From NCBI GenBank assembly GCA_009927375.1, contig RFNE01000205.1, forward strand, positions 1-8,105: a stretch of 8,105 nt of DNA. Reading direction: 5' to 3'. The stretch is from Actinomycetota bacterium (GTDB lineage Bacteria; Actinomycetota; Acidimicrobiia; Acidimicrobiales; Ilumatobacteraceae). Shown piece by piece: positions 1 through 5,954 of this stretch; position 1 is the first letter of the stretch, and each line of letters begins with the position of its first letter. The notes below the pieces were generated by a model. The model made no database searches. It saw only the letters and a program-made list of their open reading frames with translations, and was not told the origin of the DNA. Position numbers and translations under genes: made by a program.

Positions 1-170
1 GGAACGAGCTGGGTGAAGAACATCGCGGTCACTTCCTCCACCGGATCGACCCAGAATGCGGTCGAGGCCATGCCTCCCCAGCTGTAGGTTCCGTTCGGAC
101 ACGCCACTTTGGTCTTCGCCTGGTCGACGACGACGGCGAAGCCAAGACCGAATCCGAGACCGTTGTAGAA
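1..170 (-). pseudogene. Out-of-frame C-terminal part of the serine hydrolase (continues beyond window)
   Basis: Read in the -1 frame relative to the upstream part, this stretch encodes FYNGLGFGLGFAVVVDQAK, then a segment with SWGGMASTAFWVDPVEEV and MFFTQLV. It matches the usual C-terminus of EstB/class C-like hydrolases and contains the third motif, Trp-Gly-Gly. The frame stays open to the window edge. Inserting one base in the T-run near 171-174 (plus-strand numbering) would join it to the SxxK part into one continuous protein. The gene is therefore either a recent pseudogene or intact with a sequencing or assembly error. Confidence 0.8.
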
Positions 171-1171
171 ATTTCGTCGCCGAGCGGTCGACCCCAACTC
201 GAGATGTCGGTGTTGTTCGGCAGATGATTCATCGTCATCAGGTCGAGTGTCGTCGGCGAAATGATGCGTGCGCCGTCGAGTTCACCACCGTTTTCCAACA
301 TCTGCAGGAACCGCCAGTAGTCGTATGCAGTCGACACGAGCCCACCTCCACCTGAGAAATACGTGGGCTTGCGTAGCGCGTTCTGCTCGATCGTGGTTCC
401 ACGTCGGGCCTTTTGCGTCGTCGTGTCGGCGAGGTACAGCGCAGCCATGCGATCGTGCTTTGACTCCGGAGCCCAGAACGCCGTGTCGTGCATGCCGAGC
501 GGAGCAAAGATGCGCTCCTCGAAGAATCGATCGAGCGTCATACCCGACACCACCTCGACCACGCGGCCGAGGATGTCGGTTGCCACCGAGTAGTTCCACG
601 ACGTGCCGGGATGGAACACGAGAGGGAGCGCCGCGTAGCGATCACAGATCTGCTCCAAGTTGTCGGTCTGCGGAATTCCGTAGTCGAATCCTGCGCGGCG
701 ATACATGTCGTCGATCGCGTCGTAATAGTTGAATCCGTACGTGAGGCCCGCAGTGTGCGTGAGCAGGTGCCACACGCGCATTTGTTCGCGCTGCGGCTCG
801 GTGACCGGGGCGAGCGAGGAGCCGCCGCGGAAGACCTCGGTCTTGCCAAACGAGGGAATGAACTCGCGGACCTCGTCGGTGAGCTGGAGCTTTCCCTCTT
901 CCACGAGCATCATGCACGCAATCGACGTGATCGGCTTGGTCATCGAATAGATGCGATACATCGTGTCGGCCGTGATCGGGAGCTTGTCCTCGACGTTGCG
1001 CATGCCGTAGTGGCTCACGTGCGCGAGTTGTCCGTATCGCGCAACCGCCACGCTGTAGCCGGGCAGTCTGCCGTCGTCGACGTAGGTACGGAAGTGATCA
1101 TCGATGCGGGCGAGTCGCTCGCTCGACATCCCCACTTCTTCTGGACGAATCGTTGCCGTGATCTGTGCCAT
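29..1171 (-). CDS. Class C beta-lactamase / EstB-type serine hydrolase, frameshifted near its 3' end
   Basis: This is a serine hydrolase of the beta-lactamase (class C/esterase family VIII) fold, probably a cytoplasmic carboxylesterase, since no signal peptide is visible. The nucleophile motif S-M-T-K lies at residues 76-79. The second-motif tyrosine (W-N-Y-S-V) is Tyr194, the form usual in family VIII esterases rather than Y-x-N. Other family blocks are HLLTHTAGLTYG (135-146) and FSGGGGLVSTAYDY. I chose the ATG at 1171 because GGGGAG lies 6 bases upstream; the in-frame ATG at 1177 abuts that site. After 'SSWGRPLGDEI' the reading frame turns into Arg/Ser-rich nonsense and stops at 29-31, while the expected C-terminus continues in another frame (separate entry). 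It follows galU on the same strand after 50 bases. Substrate unknown; the family call is firm, esterase rather than peptidase is inferred. Confidence 0.85.
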   Translation of the reverse strand: MAQITATIRPEEVGMSSERLARIDDHFRTYVDDGRLPGYSVAVARYGQLAHVSHYGMRNVEDKLPITADTMYRIYSMTKPITSIACMMLVEEGKLQLTDEVREFIPSFGKTEVFRGGSSLAPVTEPQREQMRVWHLLTHTAGLTYGFNYYDAIDDMYRRAGFDYGIPQTDNLEQICDRYAALPLVFHPGTSWNYSVATDILGRVVEVVSGMTLDRFFEERIFAPLGMHDTAFWAPESKHDRMAALYLADTTTQKARRGTTIEQNALRKPTYFSGGGGLVSTAYDYWRFLQMLENGGELDGARIISPTTLDLMTMNHLPNNTDISSWGRPLGDEISTTVSDSVLASPSSSTRRRPKWRVRTEPTAGEAWPRPHSGSIRWRK

Positions 1172-1177
1172 CGTCAT

Positions 1178-1183
1178 CTCCCC
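1178..1183 (-). promoter_or_regulatory. Shine-Dalgarno site of the serine hydrolase gene
   Basis: On the minus strand GGGGAG (within GAGGGGAG) lies 6 bases before the ATG at 1171. It decides the start: the upstream in-frame ATG at 1177 directly abuts this site and would have no usable spacing. Confidence 0.6.
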
Positions 1184-1192
1184 TCGACGCCT

Positions 1193-1212
1193 GTGGGCAA
1201 GGCTACGCCCAC
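1193..1212 (-). other. Intergenic inverted repeat between galU and the hydrolase gene
   Basis: GTGGGC (1193-1198) and GCCCAC (1207-1212) form a perfect 6-bp dyad with an 8-base loop in the 50-base gap after galU. No T-run follows on the minus strand, so it is not a convincing intrinsic terminator. The loop contains, on the minus strand, TAGCCT (1205-1200), which fits the TANNNT -10 pattern. That would place a start of transcription about 20 bases before the hydrolase ATG. It could be an operator, a weak terminator or chance. Confidence 0.3.
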
Positions 1213-1221
1213 GACCATCGG

Positions 1222-2088
1222 CTATCGAAAGCGGGATTCGAGCCAGCCACGCAGCCGAGGACCGACGTCTTCGCGCTTCAAGGTGAGCTCGATGACGGCC
1301 TCCAGCCAACCGAATGGCGTCCCGGTGTCGTGGCGTTCGATGTCACTCACGATTCCCGTCAGCTGGCCCTCGAGTGCACGAGCGAGCAGTGCATCAGTCA
1401 GTTGGATCTCACCACTCGGTGCAGGCGCGAGTGCGTCCAGCACGTCGAACATGCCCGCATCCAAGACGTAGCGTCCGATGATGATGATGTCGCTCGGCGC
1501 ATCTTCCATTCGTGGCTTTTCCACGACTCCGGTCACCTGCACGATGCCGCGAGCGTCAGGTGCGGCGGTCGTCGTCACGCATCCATAACTCGAGACCTCT
1601 TCGCGCGGCACGCGCTTCAATCCGACGACACTTGATCGAGTCGCCTCATACTGATCCGCGAGTTGTGTAAGCAACGACGAGTCGCCCATGATCTCGTCGG
1701 GAAGCAACACTGCGAACGCTTCACCCCCGACGGCGCCTCGCGCGCACGCGATCGCGTGTCCGAGCCCACGGGGTTGGTCCTGATAGACGACCGATGTCGT
1801 GACCGAAGTGCCGATGCGATTCAGTCGCTCCGCAAGCTCCTCGCGACCGCTCGCAGCCACTCTGCGCACGACGTCCGCCGACGGCACGAGATACTGCTCG
1901 AGTCCCGACTTGGCGACGTTGGACACGATCACGAGATGCTCGATGCCCGCCCCGATCGCCTCGTCCATCACGTACTGCAACGCGGGCGTGTCGAAGATCG
2001 GCATCAGTTCCTTGGGAACCGACTTCGTGGCTGGAAGGAACCGCGTCCCGAGCCCGGCGGCCGGGATCACAGCAGTGCGTATCGCCAC
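1222..2088 (-). CDS. galU: UTP-glucose-1-phosphate uridylyltransferase
   Basis: This cytoplasmic enzyme makes UDP-glucose from UTP and glucose-1-phosphate, the glucosyl donor for envelope polysaccharides, glycolipids and trehalose. The 288-residue length is close to the roughly 300 usual for GalU. The nucleotide-binding signature GLGTRFLPATKSVPKE is at residues 12-27, followed by LQYVMDEAIGAGI, YQDQPRGLGHAIACAR, FAVLLPDEIM, VVEKP and PSGEIQLTDAL, all typical of bacterial GalU. The short LPDEIM (not LPDD) is a mild variation. The start is GTG at 2088. AGGA lies 7 bases upstream, inside a TAGGAT hexamer that could instead be the -10 of a leaderless transcript. It is divergent from the FmdB-like gene with only 26 bases between the two start codons. 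The stop is TAG at 1222-1224. Confidence 0.95.
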   Translation of the reverse strand: MAIRTAVIPAAGLGTRFLPATKSVPKELMPIFDTPALQYVMDEAIGAGIEHLVIVSNVAKSGLEQYLVPSADVVRRVAASGREELAERLNRIGTSVTTSVVYQDQPRGLGHAIACARGAVGGEAFAVLLPDEIMGDSSLLTQLADQYEATRSSVVGLKRVPREEVSSYGCVTTTAAPDARGIVQVTGVVEKPRMEDAPSDIIIIGRYVLDAGMFDVLDALAPAPSGEIQLTDALLARALEGQLTGIVSDIERHDTGTPFGWLEAVIELTLKREDVGPRLRGWLESRFR

Positions 2089-2094
2089 GAATGC

Positions 2095-2100
2095 ATCCTA
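2095..2100 (-). promoter_or_regulatory. Putative -10 (TAGGAT) or SD (AGGA) of galU
   Basis: TAGGAT on the minus strand ends 6 bases before the galU GTG. It matches TAGRRT, the described -10 consensus of Streptomyces vegetative promoters, and would give a leaderless mRNA. The same bases contain AGGA with 7-base spacing, so it could instead be a ribosome binding site. It shares TA with the oppositely directed hexamer at 2099-2104. No convincing -35 is seen. Confidence 0.4.
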
Positions 2101-2104
2101 GAAT
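2099..2104 (+). promoter_or_regulatory. Putative -10 (TAGAAT) for the FmdB-like gene
   Basis: TAGAAT matches TATAAT at 5 of 6 positions and TAGRRT fully. It ends 10 bases before the ATG at 2115, which has no Shine-Dalgarno sequence. Transcription would start at or just before the ATG, so the mRNA is probably leaderless or nearly so. A -35 is not evident in the galU 5' coding region. Confidence 0.45.
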
Positions 2105-2114
2105 TTCTCCCACC

Positions 2115-2417
2115 ATGCCGACGTACGTCTACAAATTCCTCGAAACTGGGGAAACCATCGAGGTGCAACAGGCATTCACCGACGAGCCCTTGACCGAACT
2201 CGTCCACCCAGTCGACGGAACGAAGAAAGCCGTCAAGAAGGTGTTCACCCCCGTTGGAGTGTCCTTCAAGGGCGGTGGCTTCTACAAGACCGACAGCCGA
2301 GGCTCGTCGAGTTCGTCTTCAACGTCGAGCTCGACCACGAGCACGACTCCGGCCGCGAGCACGTCGAGTGAGTCGACGACCGCCGCCCCCGCCGCCACCA
2401 CGACCCCCGCCACCTGA
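2115..2417 (+). CDS. FmdB/Ruc-like small protein without zinc-ribbon cysteines, Ser/Thr/Ala-rich tail
   Basis: This 100-residue protein is recognisable as FmdB family (zinc ribbon; Mycobacterium tuberculosis Ruc/Rv0991c is a redox-regulated chaperone member) by the N-terminus MPTYVYK, the middle block AFTDEPLTEL and the conserved GVSFKGGGFYKTDSR near residues 47-61. The family normally has two CxxC pairs, after 'MPTYxYxC' and after 'DxPLTxC'. Here these positions read K-F-L-E-T-G and T-E-L-V-H-P-V-D-G, and the protein has no cysteine at all. From about residue 62 to the end it is a low-complexity Ser/Thr/Ala/Pro tail, probably disordered, as in Ruc. The ATG at 2115 is chosen because MPTY is the family N-terminus; the in-frame ATG at 2091 would add eight unconserved residues. 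The SAF-domain gene follows 24 bases downstream. Zinc binding and redox control as in Ruc cannot apply; the function is unknown. Confidence 0.85.
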   Translation: MPTYVYKFLETGETIEVQQAFTDEPLTELVHPVDGTKKAVKKVFTPVGVSFKGGGFYKTDSRGSSSSSSTSSSTTSTTPAASTSSESTTAAPAATTTPAT

Positions 2418-2434
2418 TCCCTCCCGCACACACA

Positions 2435-2448
2435 TCGAAGTGTGCACT
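2435..2448 (+). other. Short dyad over the SAF gene start
   Basis: GAAGTG-TG-CACTTC (6-bp arms, 2-base centre) overlaps the GTG start codon at 2442. The loop is too small for a good RNA hairpin. If functional it would be a protein binding site or would modulate initiation, but it may be chance. Confidence 0.2.
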
Positions 2449-3065
2449 TCCTGCCACCGCGCGTCACCAAGGCCGTTTCTCGCGCCTCGTCGGGCATCTC
2501 TTCGACGTTGAATGCAGTCGCGCGCTCGCCACGACTCCAGATCCTCGTCCTCGGCTGCGGAGTCACGCTGCTCGCAACCGCACTCCTGGCTGATCACCAT
2601 CGAGTCGAGGCAGAAATCGACGCACTTGGAGACCAGGTCGAGATCTTCGTCGTGACGAGCGAACTCGACGCAGGAGATTCACTCGATCCAACCAACGTGA
2701 TGCAGACGTTCATTCCACGACGATTCGGTATTGCAACGGCAGTCGACGGGATCACGGGTCTCGTCGCCACGCACCCGCTCGTTCCAGGCGACGTCCTCAC
2801 CACCTCGAACACGAGTCATGGTGACGAGACGATCATCCCGAACGGATGGCGAGGACTGACGATTGATGCTGGACCCCTTGCCGAACGCTCGCCTGGCGCA
2901 ATCGTCGACGTGATGGCCAACGGTACGTTCCTCGTCGAGGGTGCCCTCGTCGTCGACGTCGTCAACGATGCACACTCCGTCTTGATCGCCGTCCCTCAGG
3001 ATCGCGTTGTCGTCGTCGCGGATGCAGCTTCGGTCGGACTCGCTGTCCTCGCTATCGCGAACTAG
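2442..3065 (+). CDS. Membrane-anchored SAF-domain protein (CpaB/RcpC-like N-terminal region)
   Basis: This 207-residue protein has a short basic N-terminal region (residues 1-31) and one hydrophobic segment at about 32-50 (LQILVLGCGVTLLATALLA). A SAF domain follows at about 66-123, with V-E-I-F-V-V, L-D-A-G-D-S-L, a proline-containing 'FIPRRF' and the typical end 'HPLVPGDVLTTSN'. The C-terminal part (130-207) resembles the beta-rich region after SAF in actinobacterial proteins of this type. SAF domains occur in CpaB/RcpC of Flp pilus assembly, but no other pilus gene is present, so a pilus role is not supported. The protein probably sits in the membrane with the SAF domain outside. It lies 24 bases after the FmdB-like gene, likely cotranscribed. 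The start is uncertain: GTG at 2442 lacks a clear ribosome site, and TTG at 2508 would keep the membrane segment. Its TAG stop overlaps the uppP stop. Confidence 0.75.
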   Translation: MHFLPPRVTKAVSRASSGISSTLNAVARSPRLQILVLGCGVTLLATALLADHHRVEAEIDALGDQVEIFVVTSELDAGDSLDPTNVMQTFIPRRFGIATAVDGITGLVATHPLVPGDVLTTSNTSHGDETIIPNGWRGLTIDAGPLAERSPGAIVDVMANGTFLVEGALVVDVVNDAHSVLIAVPQDRVVVVADAASVGLAVLAIAN

Positions 3066-3889
3066 CGAAACGACGTTGCAAGGAGCAGGAGCACGCCAAC
3101 ACCGACCGCGACTCGATAGATGACGAAGCCGGTGAAGCGACGCGTCCGCAGGACGCGGATCATCGACCACATCGCGAACCATCCGGAGACTCCGGAGGCG
3201 ATCACTCCAACGACGAGCGCCGAACCGAGACCTTCGGGAACTCCATCCTTCACGAGCGAGCCGAGCTGGAGCACGACCGCGGCGGCGATGACGGGAATGC
3301 TCATCAAGAAGCTGATGCGAGCAGCGGCGTCCCTGCTGAAGCCGACGACGCGCGCCATCGAAATCGTGATTCCTGAACGCGACGTCCCAGGGTTGAGCGC
3401 GAGCACCTGGGCACAGCCTGTCAGCACGGCATCGCGCAGTCGATAGTCCTCGACCGTGCGCTCACCTGCTCGTCGGTCGGCCCACCACAGCACGCCACCG
3501 AACACGATGAGCGACACCGCGATCGAACCTGCACCACCGAGCGACTCGGTGATCCAGTCCTGTGCGACCAGACCAACGAGACCGGCAGGGATCGCCGAGG
3601 CAACGAACAACCACGCCGCTTTGCCCGTCGTCGATGCGTGTTTCGGGTGACGAAGTGCGCTCAAACCGCCAGAAACATACTTTGCGAGATCTCGGCGCAC
3701 GTAGAACACCACGGCGACGAGGGTGCCGAGGTGCAACGCGGTGTCGAAAGCCTTGGCTACGGACTCGTCTGCGATGTCCTTCCACCCGAACAGCCACGGG
3801 ACGAGCTCCAGGTGTCCACTCGAAGAGATTGGAAGGAACTCCGTCAAACCCTGGACGATTCCCAGGACGAGGGCATGCAGGATGGGCAC
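3062..3889 (-). CDS. uppP: Undecaprenyl-diphosphatase (BacA/UppP)
   Basis: This integral membrane enzyme dephosphorylates undecaprenyl pyrophosphate to the monophosphate, recycling the lipid carrier for peptidoglycan and other envelope polymers. It can confer bacitracin resistance. The protein is 275 residues, normal for the family. Catalytic signatures are Q13-G-L-T-E17 with S22-S-S-G-H26, and P167-G-T-S-R171-S-G173; R171 matches the essential arginine. Several hydrophobic segments (about 54-64, 92-109, 122-136, 197-211, 224-243, 256-272) fit the multi-pass BacA fold. The start is GTG at 3889 with GAGG 5 bases upstream (3895-3898). It is the last gene of tldD-tldE-uppP, 11 bases after the tldE stop. 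It converges on the SAF gene: both stop codons are TAG within the palindrome CTAG (3062-3065), leaving no room for a separate terminator. Confidence 0.96.
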   Translation of the reverse strand: MPILHALVLGIVQGLTEFLPISSSGHLELVPWLFGWKDIADESVAKAFDTALHLGTLVAVVFYVRRDLAKYVSGGLSALRHPKHASTTGKAAWLFVASAIPAGLVGLVAQDWITESLGGAGSIAVSLIVFGGVLWWADRRAGERTVEDYRLRDAVLTGCAQVLALNPGTSRSGITISMARVVGFSRDAAARISFLMSIPVIAAAVVLQLGSLVKDGVPEGLGSALVVGVIASGVSGWFAMWSMIRVLRTRRFTGFVIYRVAVGVGVLLLLATSFR

Positions 3890-3894
3890 CGTTA

Positions 3895-3898
3895 CCTC
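3895..3898 (-). promoter_or_regulatory. Shine-Dalgarno site of uppP
   Basis: GAGG on the minus strand lies 5 bases before the GTG at 3889, within the 11-base gap after the tldE stop. It supports GTG as the start and translation from a shared mRNA. Confidence 0.55.
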
Positions 3899-3900
3899 GG

Positions 3901-5253
3901 TTACTGACCGCTCATCGTCACGTCACGAATGACGAGCGAGAGTCCCGCTGCTCGTGACGGCAACCAGTCGACGTCGCCGCCGATCGCGACGATGTCGAGC
4001 AGCATCTTCTGCAACGTGCTTGCGATCGTGAACTCTCGCACCGGTTCGCCGAGCGCTCCATTGCGAATCAACATCCCCGACGCTCCAGTGGAGAAGTCTC
4101 CGGAGATCGGATTGACGCCGCTGTGCAGGCCCGACACCATCTGGATGAGCACACCATCGTCGACGTCGGCGATCAACTCTGTCTGGGTCTTCGTTCCCGG
4201 AACGAGCTGCATCGCCAGACAGCCGACTCCCGGCGTCGAAGCGAAGCCACCGCGAGTCGCATTCCCCGTACTCGACGTCGACATTCGACGCGCGCTGTAG
4301 GACGACTGCACGAACTTCTTCAGCACCCCACCCTCGATCAAGACGTTGCGACGCGCTGCGAGCCCCTCTCCGTCGATATCGGTTGCGGTGTATGCGAGCG
4401 GATTGGTCGGGTCGTCGACGAGCGTGATGCGTGGATCGGCAACGGTGTCACCGAGTCTGTCGGCGAACAAACTGCGACCCTTGGCGACGTTCTCACCGTT
4501 GAGGGTGCTCGAGAGCACCCCGAGGAACTGCGAAGTGACGAACGGATCGAGCACGACCGTGGTGCGCTTGCTCGGTGGCTTCGATGCTCCGAGCAGTCGC
4601 GTCGCGCGCTCCGCGGCCTCGCGTGCGGCACGCGTCAGATCGAACTCCTTCGGCGAATCACCGACCGAGTAACCGAAACCGGTCTGGGTCTCTTCCGCGT
4701 CGTCGGCAAGCGTCGACACCGAGACGTAACAGGAGTTTCCACGACCACTTTCGCGAATTCCGGTCGTCGTGGACACCGCGACCTCGCCCCAGCCATCGTC
4801 GTAATTCGATTCCTCGACACGCACTCGCGAGTCCATCCCAAGGGTCAGCCTCTCGAGTTCCTTGGTGAGCACGATCTTGTCGGGTGTCGGATAGTTGGCG
4901 AGTTCTTCGTCCCAGAACTTCTGCGGAATCTGTTCCACACCGTCGGGCGTGGCCAGTCCTGCGAACTCATCAGGCGTTCCGAATGCAACGTTGTCGCGCG
5001 CATCGGCGAGCACCTCGGCGATCGCCGACGGATCGAGCGTTCCGGCGTAGGCGAAACCCGTTCGACCATCGCGGATCACGCGGATGCCGACACCTTCGCT
5101 CTGGGCCGAGACGAAGTGTTCGACCTCTCCTTCGTAGACGCGAATCGCGGTCTCGCCCCCACGACTGACGTATGCCTCGATTTGTTCGCCTGGCTTGGCG
5201 GCCGCGACGACTCTGTCGGCTATTTCCTGAAGTTCTGGAACGCCGATCGTCAT
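3901..5253 (-). CDS. tldE: TldE/PmbA subunit of the TldD-TldE metalloprotease
   Basis: This 450-residue protein is the non-catalytic partner of TldD. In Escherichia coli the TldD-TldE pair is a zinc-dependent protease that cleaves unfolded or modified peptides, including the microcin B17 leader and CcdA. Family blocks include EAYVSRGGETAIRVYEGEVE (about 26-45), GVGIRVI, GRTGFAYAG, TVVLDPFVTSQFLGVLSSTL, GKSLF-like GRSLFADRLGD, DDGVLIQMVSGLHSGVNPISGDFSTGASG and IVAIGGDVDW. Where TldD has HExxxH, this protein has SQFLGVLSSTLN, so it lacks the zinc site, as expected for TldE. The ATG at 5253 overlaps the tldD stop as ATGA (5250-5253), a sign of translational coupling; GGTGGA lies 8 bases upstream. 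The frame remains open upstream of 5253, but that part lies inside tldD. The length equals that of E. coli PmbA. uppP follows after 11 bases. Confidence 0.93.
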   Translation of the reverse strand: MTIGVPELQEIADRVVAAAKPGEQIEAYVSRGGETAIRVYEGEVEHFVSAQSEGVGIRVIRDGRTGFAYAGTLDPSAIAEVLADARDNVAFGTPDEFAGLATPDGVEQIPQKFWDEELANYPTPDKIVLTKELERLTLGMDSRVRVEESNYDDGWGEVAVSTTTGIRESGRGNSCYVSVSTLADDAEETQTGFGYSVGDSPKEFDLTRAAREAAERATRLLGASKPPSKRTTVVLDPFVTSQFLGVLSSTLNGENVAKGRSLFADRLGDTVADPRITLVDDPTNPLAYTATDIDGEGLAARRNVLIEGGVLKKFVQSSYSARRMSTSSTGNATRGGFASTPGVGCLAMQLVPGTKTQTELIADVDDGVLIQMVSGLHSGVNPISGDFSTGASGMLIRNGALGEPVREFTIASTLQKMLLDIVAIGGDVDWLPSRAAGLSLVIRDVTMSGQ

Positions 5254-5954
5254 GCGGCGGTTCCACCGATCGTCATCGACTTCACGCGCAGCGTCGGGCA
5301 ACCATCGCCGACTGGCACGCCTTGGCCGTCCTTGCCACACGTGCCCGGACCACCCATCGCGAAGTCGTTGCCGAGCAGATCGATGTCCTTCAACACCTGC
5401 GGACCATTGCCAATCAGGTTGCCCTCGCGCAGTGGCTCGGTGATCTCACCGTTCTCGATGAGATACGCCTCGACCATGCCGAACACGAAATCGCCGCTTG
5501 CCGTGTCGACCTGTCCACCGCCGAGCTTGGCGACGTAGACGCCTCGCTCGGTCGCGCGAATGATGTCCTCGGGGTCTTCCTTCCCTGCGGTAACGAACGT
5601 GTTCGTCATGCGCACCATCGGGAGATCGGCGTAACTCTGGCGACGACCGTTACCGCTCTGTCGTCGACCCTCGCGCCGTGCTCGGATGTAGTCCCACATG
5701 TAGTCGGTGAGCACACCGTTTTCGATCAGCGTGTTCGACTGCGTTGGATGCCCTTCATCGTCGATGCCGATCGCTCCCCACTCACCCGTCATCGTGCCGT
5801 CGTCGACCACCGTCACGAGCGGCGAAGCGACGAGTTGTCCAACCTTGTCGCGGTACACGCTTGCGCCCTTGCCGACGAGATCGGCTTCGAGCCCGTGACC
5901 GCACGCTTCGTGAAACAACACTCCACCAGATCCCTGCTTGATGACGACAGGCAT
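5250..5954 (-). CDS. tldD: TldD metalloprotease, C-terminal fragment with zinc site (frameshifted gene)
   Basis: This frame encodes the catalytic half of TldD. The zinc motif H-E-A-C-G-H (5912-5895; about H251 and H255 in the repaired protein) is followed by GLEADLVGKG. The third expected zinc ligand, the cysteine in PGTCGKDGQGVPVG near the C-terminus, is present (equivalent to C454 of E. coli TldD). Other family blocks are TVVDDGTMTGEWGAIGIDDEG, YMWDYIRARREG, GNGRRQSYADLPMVRMTNTFV and the C-terminal LRVKSMTIGGTAA. The codons just before the first ATG (5954) read P-A-P-S-S-A-M-P-V-V-I, typical TldD sequence that joins the N-terminal fragment if one base is restored. It is translationally coupled to tldE through ATGA. 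Expressed alone, the fragment would lack the N-terminal substrate-channel domain. Confidence 0.85.
   Translation of the reverse strand: MPVVIKQGSGGVLFHEACGHGLEADLVGKGASVYRDKVGQLVASPLVTVVDDGTMTGEWGAIGIDDEGHPTQSNTLIENGVLTDYMWDYIRARREGRRQSGNGRRQSYADLPMVRMTNTFVTAGKEDPEDIIRATERGVYVAKLGGGQVDTASGDFVFGMVEAYLIENGEITEPLREGNLIGNGPQVLKDIDLLGNDFAMGGPGTCGKDGQGVPVGDGCPTLRVKSMTIGGTAA

Noticed and set aside
488..1471. Open frame of 327 codons on the plus strand across the hydrolase and the end of galU
   Set aside because: Antisense to two recognised genes and spans their intergenic gap; Arg/His-rich with no motif.
2304..2414. Possible tandem repeat of TCGAGC/ACGACC-like units
   Set aside because: It is the low-complexity Ser/Thr/Ala codon tail of the FmdB-like protein, with no regular period.
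2442..3065. Assignment of the SAF protein as CpaB of a Flp/Tad pilus
   Set aside because: Only the SAF-domain and anchor architecture is shared; no tad, flp or rcp gene lies in the window.
4123..5538. Long open frame (471 codons) on the plus strand across tldE and the end of tldD
   Set aside because: Antisense to well-conserved tldD/tldE; composition is the mirror of biased G/C codons, with no recognisable motif or ribosome site.
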